Source of the DNA: UBA9659 sp965208605
Lineage (GTDB): Bacteria; Pseudomonadota; Gammaproteobacteria; Pseudomonadales; Azotimanducaceae
NCBI GenBank assembly: GCA_965208605.1
Contig: OZ242345.1
Location: forward strand, 1,364,001 to 1,428,000
Direction of reading: 5' to 3'
DNA length: 64,000 nucleotides
In this document: piece by piece, positions 8,005 through 16,942 of the stretch
Numbering within the stretch: position 1 is the stretch's first letter
How the letters are laid out: each line of letters starts with the position of its first letter
Program-made: the position numbers and the translations under genes
Notes under the pieces: model-generated
The model's database searches: none
What the model saw: only the letters and a program-made list of their open reading frames with translations
What the model was told of the DNA's origin: nothing

Positions 8005-10509
8005 CTATAAGATGGACAGGAACTTAAGACGGCTGGCATTAGTGACCACCGTGACCGAAGATGCGGCCATCGCCAGACCGGCGTAGATCGGGTCAATGAG
8101 TAGCCCGGTGATAGGGAAGAGCAGACCAGCGGCTACCGGAATCAAAATAATGTTGTAGGCAAAGGCACCGGTCAGGTTTTGATAGATATTGCGGAGGATC
8201 CTGCGGGACAGCAGTATCGCCCTGATGATGCCGCTGAGGTCATCCGAGAGGAGCGCTATGTCGGCACTGTCAATCGCCACATCCGTGCCGCCGCCCATAG
8301 CAAAACTGACATCTGCCGCCGACAGTGCCAGCGCATCATTGATCCCGTCTCCGACCATCCCCACACAGTCTCCGCCCTGCTGTAACTGCTGCACAAAGGC
8401 CAACTTGGCTTCCGGGGGCATGCCGGCATGGTATTCATCAATGCCCAATTCCCGGGCAACCCGGGCCGCAGGCTGCTCCCGGTCTCCGCTCAGCATGACC
8501 AGCCGCACCTTCATATTGTGTAGCCTGGTGATAACCGCGGCGGCAGATGCCCGGGGGGCATCAAACAATTCCACAAAGCCGAGCACTCGAGTGCCACGAC
8601 CGACATAGATGAGGCTACCCGCAGTGTCCGCTTGCAACCCGGGCGGGCAGGTCATGCCGAGGGCTTCCAGACAGGCAAGACTGCCCGCCGCAACCCGTTC
8701 TACTTTCGGCTCTGCTGGTTGTTCTTCTTGCGGTTCTTTAGAAGGCGCTGCTAAGCCTTGCGGCAATAAAAGGTCGCCCCGAACCCCCATCCCAGGAATG
8801 ATGGAAAAATTCACCACCTCAGCAGCGGTGCTCTCTTGTGCCTCGCAATAGGTGACCACCGCCCTTGCTAGAGGATGCTCGGACAACTTCTCAAGACCAT
8901 AGGCAAGGCCTAGCATTTCCTGCTCTTTAGACTGCTTATCAGCCGGTTTATCAGAGCGTTCATCAAGAGCGACATGTTCAGAAGTGACATGTTCAGAAGT
9001 GACATGTTCAGAAGTGACATGGACTTGAGTGACCTCGGGTTTCCCCTCCGTTAATGTGCCTGTTTTGTCAACAATCAGAGTGGTAATGCGCTTGGCGGCT
9101 TGTAATGCCTCACCCTTCCTAATCAGGATACCCTCGCTTGCCGCGCGTCCCATACCCACCATGATAGACATGGGGATTGCCAAACCCAGGGCGCAGGGAC
9201 AAGCGATGATGAGCACACTCATGCTAGTGATGAGGGCATGCGAGAGCCGCGGCTCGGGACCCAGCAGCCACCAGCTCAGTGCGGTGATGATGGCAACCAG
9301 CAGGACCACCGGCACAAATACCGAGGCAATCTGGTCAACCAGATGTGCTATTCGGGGTTTACTGTTCTGCGCTTCGCGCACCAGGCGCACCATTCTGGCA
9401 AGCAGCGTGTCTCTGCCGATCTTGTCCGCGCGCATCACCAGGGCGCCATATTGATTGATAGTGCCCGCTACCAGGGCGTCACCGGCCGACTTATCAAGGG
9501 GTATAGATTCCCCGGTGAGCATGGATTCATCAACACTAGACGCCCCGTCAATGACACTACCGTCCACGGGGATGGTTTCCCCCGGGTGAATCCGTAGATG
9601 CTCGCCCATAAGCACCTCGGCAATGGCTATCTCGGTTTCTATGTCTCCCTCAATTCGCAGCGCAGTCTTGGGCGCAATAGTCAGCAATTTTTTGATCGCG
9701 AGGGAAGTTTTACCTCGGGCGTGGGATTCCAGTGCCTTGCCCAGATTGATGAAGCCAATAATAAGCACCGCCGCATCAAAGTAATAATGCCGGGATAGCT
9801 CCGGGAAGAGTCCTGGCAAGGCAATCACCAACATGGAATAGACCCAGGCGGCACCCGTGCCCATCGCGATGAGGGTGTCCATAGTGGCTTTGGCGTGTTT
9901 AGCGGCAGACCAGGCACCGCGAAAGAAGTGGCCGCCGCTGAACCACATGACGCCAAGGAGCAGCAAGCCGAATAGCAACCAGAAGTTGTTAATGAACAGT
10001 GCCGCCATGGACCCGGTTTCCATTGACGTTTCCACAGACATTTCTGCAGCAGAGGAAGGCATCGGCAAAAAACGCAACACATGCTCATTCAGCAATAGGA
10101 CTATGCCCATCATCAGGGCAATGCCCGCCTTGCTGAGCGATGCCCTCAGGTCCCTGGCAAGACGCTCTTCTTGCACTTCAATATCGTATTCAATAGCAGA
10201 CAGGCCTGACTCGTCCGCACCGGCCTCATGCCAGGTAGCATCAAAGCCTAGTTGCTTCACAGCGGCAACAAGTTGTTCTGGGGAACCCGCGAAGCGGACG
10301 CTGGCGGACTGGTCGGCATAGTTGACGCTGGCACTGGTCACGCCGGGGGTATTGCTTAGGGCTTGTTCAATACTAGAAACACAACTGGCACAAGACATGC
10401 CGCTGATGGAGAGGTACACCGATGTCGGTGCTATGGTTCTTAAGGGCATGCTTCTAAACGGCATGGTGCTGGACGGCATGCTTCTAAACGGCATGGTGCT
10501 GGACGGCAT
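8005..10509 (-). CDS. copA: Cu+-exporting P1B-type ATPase (CopA-like)
   Basis: Pumps monovalent copper (or silver) out across the inner membrane using ATP. Order of motifs: one heavy-metal-binding domain with GMSCASC (37-43), TGES (332-335) in the actuator domain, the CPC metal site in a membrane helix (437-439), the phosphorylation site DKTGT (481-485) and MVGDGIND near the end. The length, 834 aa, is normal for CopA with one metal-binding domain. Two repeat expansions are odd: the first 20 residues are two copies of a 10-residue unit with internal Met residues, so the true start could be as late as 10449, and after DKTGT there are three copies of HVTSE. No CopZ or CueR gene is adjacent. Confidence 0.92.
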   Translation of the reverse strand: MPSSTMPFRSMPSSTMPFRSMPLRTIAPTSVYLSISGMSCASCVSSIEQALSNTPGVTSASVNYADQSASVRFAGSPEQLVAAVKQLGFDATWHEAGADESGLSAIEYDIEVQEERLARDLRASLSKAGIALMMGIVLLLNEHVLRFLPMPSSAAEMSVETSMETGSMAALFINNFWLLFGLLLLGVMWFSGGHFFRGAWSAAKHAKATMDTLIAMGTGAAWVYSMLVIALPGLFPELSRHYYFDAAVLIIGFINLGKALESHARGKTSLAIKKLLTIAPKTALRIEGDIETEIAIAEVLMGEHLRIHPGETIPVDGSVIDGASSVDESMLTGESIPLDKSAGDALVAGTINQYGALVMRADKIGRDTLLARMVRLVREAQNSKPRIAHLVDQIASVFVPVVLLVAIITALSWWLLGPEPRLSHALITSMSVLIIACPCALGLAIPMSIMVGMGRAASEGILIRKGEALQAAKRITTLIVDKTGTLTEGKPEVTQVHVTSEHVTSEHVTSEHVALDERSDKPADKQSKEQEMLGLAYGLEKLSEHPLARAVVTYCEAQESTAAEVVNFSIIPGMGVRGDLLLPQGLAAPSKEPQEEQPAEPKVERVAAGSLACLEALGMTCPPGLQADTAGSLIYVGRGTRVLGFVELFDAPRASAAAVITRLHNMKVRLVMLSGDREQPAARVARELGIDEYHAGMPPEAKLAFVQQLQQGGDCVGMVGDGINDALALSAADVSFAMGGGTDVAIDSADIALLSDDLSGIIRAILLSRRILRNIYQNLTGAFAYNIILIPVAAGLLFPITGLLIDPIYAGLAMAASSVTVVTNASRLKFLSIL
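8968..9018. repeat. 15-bp tandem repeat inside copA
   Basis: GACATGTTCAGAAGT occurs three times in a row plus a partial fourth copy, encoding the HVTSE units in the nucleotide-binding loop. In-frame, so copy number can vary without breaking the gene. Confidence 0.85.
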
Positions 10510-10512
10510 GGT
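10445..10512. repeat. 30-bp tandem repeat at the copA start
   Basis: Two full copies and a partial third of a 30-bp unit containing GGCATGGTGCTGGACGGCAT; each copy contains in-frame ATG codons on the coding (minus) strand, making the true start uncertain. Confidence 0.8.
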
Positions 10513-10539
10513 TTATTCATAAGTGACCTGACCTATTCC

Positions 10540-10795
10540 TACTTCGTCATTCTCCCCGAACCCCGTCATTCTCGTCAACCTAGTCATCCTCCGTCATTCT
10601 CGCCGAACCCAGTCGTCCCCGCCGAAGGCGGGAAGGACAAGGGTTCGGGGGGAATCCAGAGGAACGAGCGGTATTGCCTTCATCATCAGTAGCAGTAATA
10701 ACGGGACTGCGCCCTTTATTTCTCTGGATTCCCGTCACCCCAGTCATCTCAGCCGATGGCTGTGACGACTGGGGTGACGAGAATGACGACGCGGG
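10540..10795. repeat. Dispersed repeat cluster 3 (between copA and the heme-binding gene)
   Basis: The 300-bp spacer consists of repeat modules: several CCGTCATTCTCG pieces, CCGCCGAAGGCGGGAAGGAC, GGAATCCAGAGGAACGAGCG, and a palindromic stretch of CACCCCAGTCATCTCAGCCG plus its inverse. No gene is supported here. Confidence 0.85.
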
Positions 10796-10811
10796 GGTTG
10801 GTGATGGTTGC

Positions 10812-11390
10812 CTATGGAGTATGGGGTGGCACGACACGGCTTAACTGATTCTGATCCGTATGTTCAAAAGTCTTGCCGTAAATCTGCACCACCGCCACTT
10901 CCTCATAGTACATCTGCTCCCCGTCCACCCTGATAAGGTGGGAAAATGACTGAGTGTGCGCATTGTCCCGCATGAAAGGTGCCTCAGTGATGCCCCAGTC
11001 CGAGTCGCCAGCAGTGGCACCCACCTGTATTTCAATACCCTTGGCCGTCACTTCCGCGCTCCCCCCGGCGACAACCGCAATACCCCGAGGAATGGCGAAG
11101 GACTGCACCACACTTGCCGCCGCTGCCTCCCAGGTGTAGAAGCCGGCCTCATGATGGAACACCTTGTCATTGGATTGGCGCGACACCACCTGGGTATACC
11201 GGACAATCGCGAGCAGTTGTTCATCCGCGTTATCAACATCACCACAGGCATCAAAAGTGATGCTTTCATAAAAGGGACTCTGCGCCGCACCATCCGGTTC
11301 AAGCACCAGGTCCATACCCGCCTTGCCTTGCCATTCTCCGATGAGGCAGGCAAGAGGTCCGTAATCCACGCCGTCAATGATTGTCTTCAT
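10812..11390 (-). CDS. Heme-binding beta-barrel (nitrobindin/FABP-like) protein
   Basis: 192 aa from ATG 11390. The opening (IDGVDYGPLACLIGEWQGKAG) has the L-x-G-x-W-x-G pattern that starts FABP-like heme-binding barrels of the nitrobindin/DUF1794 type, followed by alternating beta strands (ITFDACGDV, QVVSRQSNDKVFHHEAGFY, VVQSFAIPRGIAVVAGG). Nitrobindin relatives bind heme and may handle NO or peroxynitrite; binding here is not proven. I rejected the 37-codon N-terminal extension because it is encoded by a short tandem repeat shared with the end of the upstream transporter gene. It lies 26 nt after that transporter, same strand. Confidence 0.7.
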   Translation of the reverse strand: MKTIIDGVDYGPLACLIGEWQGKAGMDLVLEPDGAAQSPFYESITFDACGDVDNADEQLLAIVRYTQVVSRQSNDKVFHHEAGFYTWEAAAASVVQSFAIPRGIAVVAGGSAEVTAKGIEIQVGATAGDSDWGITEAPFMRDNAHTQSFSHLIRVDGEQMYYEEVAVVQIYGKTFEHTDQNQLSRVVPPHTP

Positions 11391-11394
11391 CTTT

Positions 11395-11466
11395 CTTCTG
11401 ACTGCTGCTCTTCTGACTATTTCTTCTCTAACTGTTTCTTTTCTGACTGTTCCTTCTCTGAAGTAT
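11395..11466. repeat. Imperfect tandem repeat at the POT transporter / heme-binding gene junction
   Basis: Units resembling TTCTGACTG(C/T)TCCTTCT recur about five times and encode the Lys/Glu-rich tail of the POT transporter (SEKEQSEKKQLEKK). Confidence 0.65.
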
Positions 11467-13021
11467 GCAGGTGCATACGCACTAACAACCAACGTGAACA
11501 AAGCATCAGCAAAATACCAAGACTGACGGCAAAGATCGCCAGCTTCTCAAACACAGTCGTATAGACCCCCAGGGATTGGACGCCTGCTTGAATGTTCATA
11601 CCCTCATCAATCGCCATGGTCCCGGCAATTATCCCAGCCACATAAGCAGCAAAAGAACTAGACAGAAACCAAACGCCCATCATCATACCCGCGACCTGAG
11701 GCACACTCAGCCGGGTCACCATCGACAAGCCCACCGGCGACAGGCACAGTTCCCCCGTGGTGTGTAACAGATACATGAGCGCAAGCCAGAAGACCGCCAC
11801 CTTGCCATCAGGACCCGCCTGACTCGCGCCCAGCAACAAGACGGCAAAACCCAGACCCACCTGGAAAATCCCCAAGCCAAACTTCATAGGAGTCCCCGGT
11901 TCCAGCCGGCGGCGCCCCAACTTGACCCATAGCCAAGCAAATGCCGGCGCCAGTATGATGATGAACAGAGGGTTCAGGGATTGGAACATCCCCGCGGTAA
12001 AAAACTCACCCATATCAACATTGCGATCAGTAAAGAGAGTGAGCGAGGAGCCCGCCTGCTCAAACAAAGCCCAGAAGAAGACCGAAAAAACCATCAAGCC
12101 CAACATCACCAGCATCCGATCCCGCTCTACAGGGGTACATCGGCGCAAGGAATACCAGATTATCCAGAGGACCACTACCAACCCGAAGAATATCAACACC
12201 AGACCCAGGTCGGCAGTCCGTTGCACCAGTTGCCAGATCACCAGCACCGCAAGCACAGCAAGGGCATAGATGAGAACTTCCCGACTGAGTCCGGGGAGAA
12301 TTTTCGCGGAGAGGTAAGCCGGGTTGGGCGGCGCACCCACAGCACGTAAGTGCCGACCATTGATGAGGAAAGTCAGGAGACCGAACAACATACCCACACC
12401 TGCCAAACCAAAGCCATAACGCCAGCCATAAGTTTCCCCCAGCCAGGCGCATGCAAGGGTCGCAATCAGAGAACCCAGGTTAATGCCCATGTAGAAGATA
12501 GTGAAGCCAGAGTCCCGCCGCGGATCATCTTCCGCGTAGAGGCTGCCGACAACCGTAGAAATGCTCGCCTTCAAAAAGCCTACCCCGATGATGATAAAGG
12601 CAAGGGAAAGATAAAAGATCTGGGTATATAAGGGGTCGCGGTGGATTACTCGCGCACCGTTTTCAATAGTGACCGTAATAGAAGGACCCTCAAACGCCAT
12701 ACCGAAGTGCCCGCACACCAACAGCACTGCGCCAAGCACAATTGACTTCTTCAAGCCTAGGTATCGGTCGGCAATGAGCCCACCCAAAACCGGCATGGCG
12801 TACACCAGTGAAGTATAGCCGCCATATATCAACCCGGCTTCCCGGTCGCCAAACAGAAAGTGCTTCGTCAGATACAAGATCAGCAAGGCACGCATGCCGT
12901 AATAACTGAAACGCTCCCACATCTCAGTCATAAAGAGGACATATAACCCCTTGGGATGGCCAAAAAGACCCTGGTCATCGTCCGGCTCATGCGTCACATC
13001 CGTGGTCAAGTCAGTCATCAA
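11417..13021 (-). CDS. POT/PTR2 family proton-coupled oligopeptide transporter
   Basis: Inner-membrane symporter for di- and tripeptides. The N-terminal helix carries the PTR2 signature E-x-x-E-R-F-S/A-Y-Y-G as TEMWERFSYYGMRALLILYL (about residues 32-51). Twelve or more membrane helices are visible, with FYxxINxGSL (FTIFYMGINLGSLIATL) and a conserved ExCLSPVGLSMVTRLSVP near the end. At 534 aa it is slightly longer than E. coli DtpA. The last 15 residues are charged and come from a tandem repeat. It is convergent with nothing and divergent from the NSS symporter. Confidence 0.9.
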   Translation of the reverse strand: MMTDLTTDVTHEPDDDQGLFGHPKGLYVLFMTEMWERFSYYGMRALLILYLTKHFLFGDREAGLIYGGYTSLVYAMPVLGGLIADRYLGLKKSIVLGAVLLVCGHFGMAFEGPSITVTIENGARVIHRDPLYTQIFYLSLAFIIIGVGFLKASISTVVGSLYAEDDPRRDSGFTIFYMGINLGSLIATLACAWLGETYGWRYGFGLAGVGMLFGLLTFLINGRHLRAVGAPPNPAYLSAKILPGLSREVLIYALAVLAVLVIWQLVQRTADLGLVLIFFGLVVVLWIIWYSLRRCTPVERDRMLVMLGLMVFSVFFWALFEQAGSSLTLFTDRNVDMGEFFTAGMFQSLNPLFIIILAPAFAWLWVKLGRRRLEPGTPMKFGLGIFQVGLGFAVLLLGASQAGPDGKVAVFWLALMYLLHTTGELCLSPVGLSMVTRLSVPQVAGMMMGVWFLSSSFAAYVAGIIAGTMAIDEGMNIQAGVQSLGVYTTVFEKLAIFAVSLGILLMLCSRWLLVRMHLHTSEKEQSEKKQLEKK

Positions 13022-13328
13022 TCCTCCAGCAAAATCTACTCAGACAAGAGGGCGACATTATGCCAGCAAAATATGTTTCTGGCATTATTCATCCCCAGAG
13101 TGCGAGCAGGCTGGCTTGAGTCCCTTCGCTCGCCGGGCCGGGCTTGACGCGGAACCCAGAGGAACGAGGATGCAGGCTCTGGGCATCAATTCCCCGGCAT
13201 CTACCATCTAATCCACTATACTCACGTTGTTATTTACACAAGAAGATTTTTAAGCAGGCTCTTGAGACGGTATGCAAGAAGGCGCCTAAGAAGGCTCTCA
13301 AGAAGACACGCAAAATCAGGGGATAAAG
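13022..13328. other. Intergenic, divergent promoter region of POT and NSS genes
   Basis: 307 bp with no supported gene. A degenerate copy of the dispersed repeat lies at about 13090-13175 (AACCCAGAGGAACGAGGATG). From about 13240 to 13318 an imperfect AAG-rich tandem repeat (GGCGCCTAAGAAGGCTCTCA and relatives) precedes the NSS ribosome binding site. Confidence 0.6.
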
Positions 13329-14666
13329 ATGGAAGACACTAGATTCAATTCTGGCTTCGGGTTTCTTATGGCGGCCACGGGGTTCGCAGTGGGCCTGGGT
13401 AATATCTGGCGCTTCCCTTTTATAACAGGCGAAAACGGCGGTGGCGCATTTGTTCTGGTCTATCTCGCCTGTGTCATCGCCATCGGTATCCCCACGGTGC
13501 TCGCGGAATTGATCATCGGGCGGCGCGGCCGCAACACACCACCGGTCGCTATCGGCAAGCTTGCCCGGGCGGAAGGCAAATCCAGCCACTGGCTACACCT
13601 CGGCAACCTGAATCTGGTGACCGCATTTGCCGTAGGCACCACCTACTGCATCGTCACTGGCTGGGTCTTCTGGTATCTCTACAAGGCACTGGTAACGGGC
13701 TTTGACGGTGTGGACAGCGACATGGCACATGCTACCTTCACGGCAGTTACCACAGACCTGGGTGGCATGATGTTCTGGACCCTTGTGAGTCTGGTTATTA
13801 CCTCAATCATCGTCTATTTCGGTGTCAACGCTGGCATTGAGCGCACGGTGAGAGTCCTCATGCCCACCCTGCTCGGCATGATAATTGCCTTCGTCATCTA
13901 CAACAGCCTCCAACCGGGTTTTGCCGAAGCCTTTGTCTACCTCTTCTCCCCTGATTTTTCCACGATAAACGGCAAGGTATTCCTCGTGGCAGTCGGGCAT
14001 GCCTTCTTTTCCATCGGCGTGGCAATGGCCGGGATGATGGTCTTCGGCTCCTACCTACCCCAGTCAGTATCCATTATCAAATGCGGACTTCTAGTGGTCT
14101 TGATTGATACTCTGACCGCCCTCTTTGCCGGGCTCATGCTCTTCCCCATGGTGTTCAGGTTTGGGCTTGACCCCACAGAAGGTGCGGGGCTGATATTCCA
14201 AACACTGCCAGTCGCCTTTGCGCTGATACCCGGCGGGCAGCTGATTGCCATTGCCTTCTTCTTTTTGCTGACACTGGCAGCATTAACTTCAATGGTCGGT
14301 TTTATGGAGCCACTGGTCGCCCGGCTGGAGGACCATTATCAGATGGGGCGGCACCAGGCAACGCTCGCCGTCCTAGGTGGAATCTCCCTCACGGCTGGGC
14401 TCTGCGTCCTGTCCTACGACCTGCTGGCGGGCTGGACTATTGCTTCTCTCAATATCAACGACCTGTTTGAATTCCTTGCCAATCAGATCATGTTGCCCCT
14501 GGGCGGTCTGCTCATCGCGATATTTGCGGGCTGGCAGGTCAGCAAAGCCTCACTGCGTGATGAACTGGGGATAGGCGCAAGTCGAATATTTAACGCCTGG
14601 TATGTCCTGATCCGATACCTCGTACCCCCCGCTATTGCCATTATTTTGATTGGCGGTTTGGCATAG
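13329..14666 (+). CDS. Sodium:neurotransmitter symporter (NSS/SNF) family transporter
   Basis: Inner-membrane Na+-dependent symporter, probably for an amino acid. The first helix has the family hallmark GFAVGLGNIWRFPFITGENGGGAF (about residues 17-40), which in LeuT forms the Na+ and substrate sites. About 11 membrane segments can be seen over 445 aa, the common length for bacterial members of the MhsT/LeuT type. The substrate cannot be read from sequence. It is followed after 8 nt by the convergent end of a restriction gene. Confidence 0.92.
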   Translation: MEDTRFNSGFGFLMAATGFAVGLGNIWRFPFITGENGGGAFVLVYLACVIAIGIPTVLAELIIGRRGRNTPPVAIGKLARAEGKSSHWLHLGNLNLVTAFAVGTTYCIVTGWVFWYLYKALVTGFDGVDSDMAHATFTAVTTDLGGMMFWTLVSLVITSIIVYFGVNAGIERTVRVLMPTLLGMIIAFVIYNSLQPGFAEAFVYLFSPDFSTINGKVFLVAVGHAFFSIGVAMAGMMVFGSYLPQSVSIIKCGLLVVLIDTLTALFAGLMLFPMVFRFGLDPTEGAGLIFQTLPVAFALIPGGQLIAIAFFFLLTLAALTSMVGFMEPLVARLEDHYQMGRHQATLAVLGGISLTAGLCVLSYDLLAGWTIASLNINDLFEFLANQIMLPLGGLLIAIFAGWQVSKASLRDELGIGASRIFNAWYVLIRYLVPPAIAIILIGGLA

Positions 14667-14674
14667 GGGTTTGA

Positions 14675-15463
14675 TTAAGGAAGCCAATTTCCAAAAGCCT
14701 TTACAGCCTTACCGTAAGCGGTGACCTTGGGTAAGTAGAGTTTGGATTTTTTAAAAATGGTCGGTGCATAAGCATCTAGCAGGGCCATGAAGGGGGGTAT
14801 ATTCACATTGAAGCGGACTTCTCCATAGTGCTGTTTGCTATCATTACGCATTTCCAATTCGCCTACATTACTTCCATCGTGCTTGAATATAACCTTTTGT
14901 TCTGGCAAGCCATGCCGCTTGGCAGATTTTGAATTTTCCACCGTGAGCGCTTCCCCCAATACGCGGACAATGTCTTCATTGTGATAGACCTTAAACACAT
15001 CATCGCGATAAATTGTTAAGTAATTGACCTCTCCGCCATTGAAAAATGATTTCATCAAAAAAGCTCTGAGCAGTGCTTTACGTTGAAAGCGATCTTTCAA
15101 TTCCCGCATCGGCGTCCGCAGGCGTTCTTTGGATGCTTCTTTATTTGTTTCATAGTCTTTGAAGCGAGGAGGAAACGCATCTATGCAATGGATCAGCAAT
15201 GAACCGATGCCATTCAAGGCTTGGAAGCCATCATCAGTTTCAAAGCGTGCCCGCCTGTAAAGAAAGATTTGCCATTTCTTTTCACCCGATTTAACTGAAT
15301 GTGTATCACCAGAAGGATCAATCACATCTTTCTTTGCACGTTGGTCATTTCGGTAATCGCTATCAAGACCAATAGACAAAGCAAAAGACAAGGCAGCATC
15401 ATGCCCCTTTTGTCGGTATGCTCTCGCTTGATCCCCTGTTCCTCCACGTCGACCTGCCACCAT
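14675..15463 (-). CDS. Probable type II restriction endonuclease (unrecognised family)
   Basis: 262 aa. The main evidence is context: its ATG overlaps the TAA of an adenine methyltransferase (TAATG, 1-nt overlap), the usual layout of a type II pair. I recognise no named endonuclease family. The stretch GELEMRNDSKQHYGEVRFN has E-x-R/D/E residues that could be part of an active site, and the protein is basic and soluble. An N-terminal extension to 15478 is possible but would overlap the methyltransferase more. Confidence 0.6.
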   Translation of the reverse strand: MVAGRRGGTGDQARAYRQKGHDAALSFALSIGLDSDYRNDQRAKKDVIDPSGDTHSVKSGEKKWQIFLYRRARFETDDGFQALNGIGSLLIHCIDAFPPRFKDYETNKEASKERLRTPMRELKDRFQRKALLRAFLMKSFFNGGEVNYLTIYRDDVFKVYHNEDIVRVLGEALTVENSKSAKRHGLPEQKVIFKHDGSNVGELEMRNDSKQHYGEVRFNVNIPPFMALLDAYAPTIFKKSKLYLPKVTAYGKAVKAFGNWLP

Positions 15464-16467
15464 TATGGTAGTTTCCAAATCAGTAACTCGTGAGATTTTT
15501 TCACATGGGAACCACCATTAAGTAGTTTTCTATTTTTGCCGATGCGAGTATCCCCTTGCCCGAAGGTGTACTGCCACTCTGGAGTTGAGATATTACAATC
15601 GGCATACCAATCTCTAATAACCTCACAATCATTGTACGACAAAATAAACCCACTTTTATGTGCTAAGAGGTAATCACGCAACAAATCGTGTCGAAACCCT
15701 TTGTGATGTATTGGGAAGTTTCTGTGTGGATACATGCCGACAAACATCTTGCCTTCTTCAAGATAATAGGGAGGGTCGCAATATAAGAAATCTTGTTTGT
15801 GCATAGGTATGGCTTCTTCAAATGCCATACAATGAACCGCTAATGATGGTGCAGAGAAATTTTCTGATTTGACAAGCATCTTTCTATAACGCACTGGGTT
15901 CAAATAAACATCGGAAGGCCAACCAAGAAAATGCGGGCCATAAGAGGTGTTCGAGTTAAAATAGTAATGTGCGGCCTGATCGTAGCGATTCAAACATTTG
16001 CTATCTATCCAATGAGCCTTGAGCCGTTCTTTAACATTTTTGAATGTATCCCTATCAGGAGTAAATTCTCGCATCCGCTTAGCTAATGCAGCAGGGTTAT
16101 TCAATTGTACTTGCCAGTAATTGCAAAGCACGTCAAACACATCATACGCAATCACTTCCAAACCCAGCTCTTTAGCACAAGCAATTTCAATGGAACCGCC
16201 ACCCATGAAGGGGGATACAATCCGCTCTATACCGTCAGGCAATAATTCAATAACGAAACCGACCGCCAAACTTTTTCCACCGGCATAGCGCAACGGTGAA
16301 GCGAGATAGCGCTTGTATTCTAATTTGCCACTACTGCGTAGGCTATTCAAAAAATTGTCTTTGCGCGAAGCTAATGATGTTTGACAGAATAGACTGGGTT
16401 GAAAATCCAAAATCGGTTGGGCGGATTCTCCCACAGCATTGTTCATCCGCATGGTAAAAGCATTCAT
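15463..16467 (-). CDS. DNA adenine-N6 methyltransferase of a type II R-M system (Dam class)
   Basis: Methylates adenine within the recognition site to protect host DNA. Motifs: PLRYAGGKS (58-66) as in Dam-type enzymes, PFMGGGS (86-92), an AYD motif II and catalytic DPPYY (231-235). The order motif X-I then IV is that of alpha-class enzymes. Start ATG 16467 has AGAGG 8 nt upstream. 334 aa; about 60 residues longer than E. coli Dam, with an N-terminal extension of about 55 residues before the first motif. The target site is unknown. Confidence 0.88.
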   Translation of the reverse strand: MNAFTMRMNNAVGESAQPILDFQPSLFCQTSLASRKDNFLNSLRSSGKLEYKRYLASPLRYAGGKSLAVGFVIELLPDGIERIVSPFMGGGSIEIACAKELGLEVIAYDVFDVLCNYWQVQLNNPAALAKRMREFTPDRDTFKNVKERLKAHWIDSKCLNRYDQAAHYYFNSNTSYGPHFLGWPSDVYLNPVRYRKMLVKSENFSAPSLAVHCMAFEEAIPMHKQDFLYCDPPYYLEEGKMFVGMYPHRNFPIHHKGFRHDLLRDYLLAHKSGFILSYNDCEVIRDWYADCNISTPEWQYTFGQGDTRIGKNRKLLNGGSHVKKSHELLIWKLP

Positions 16468-16942
16468 ACAATAGCCTCTTGACCAATCAAACCCGCATAA
16501 TCCGAGTTGAACAAAGGCTTCTGGATTTACAAACCAAGGGATTAAACGGGCAAGGCAACATAGTAGTGGTCCAGAGAAAACAGCACGCCGATTATGAAAG
16601 ACATTAGACGACTATGCAATGTATTGTATAGGAGCTTGGATTCAACCCCGAAGTGCAACGGGGGGGGGGTATGCCGAATAGTGCCTGATTCGGTATTTTC
16701 ATGCCAAGACTTGGTGGAGTCTGTTGTAAAACACCAGCCGCTCCGCGCCGTCAGGATCAAAGCAGGCGGGAATCCAGAGTGGCGGCCTAAGCCGCTGGTT
16801 TAATGACTGGATTCCCGGGCAAGCCCGAGAATGACGGCAAAAAGGGCAAGCACCGCCTCCGCGCCGTCAGGATTAAAACAGGCGGGAATCCAGTCCGTCA
16901 ATGATACTATTCAAGTTTGTCAGCGAACCTGTGAACACAAAC
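16468..16942. repeat. Dispersed repeat cluster 5 in the spacer between two R-M systems
   Basis: 475 bp without a supported gene. Repeat modules occupy about 16630-16895: TTGGATTCAACCCCGAAGTG followed by a run of 10 G (16660-16669), two copies of CGCGCCGTCAGGATCAAAGC or a close relative followed by GGCGGGAATCCAG, and GGATTCCCGGGCAAGCCCGA, a palindrome followed by GAATGACGG. Confidence 0.85.
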
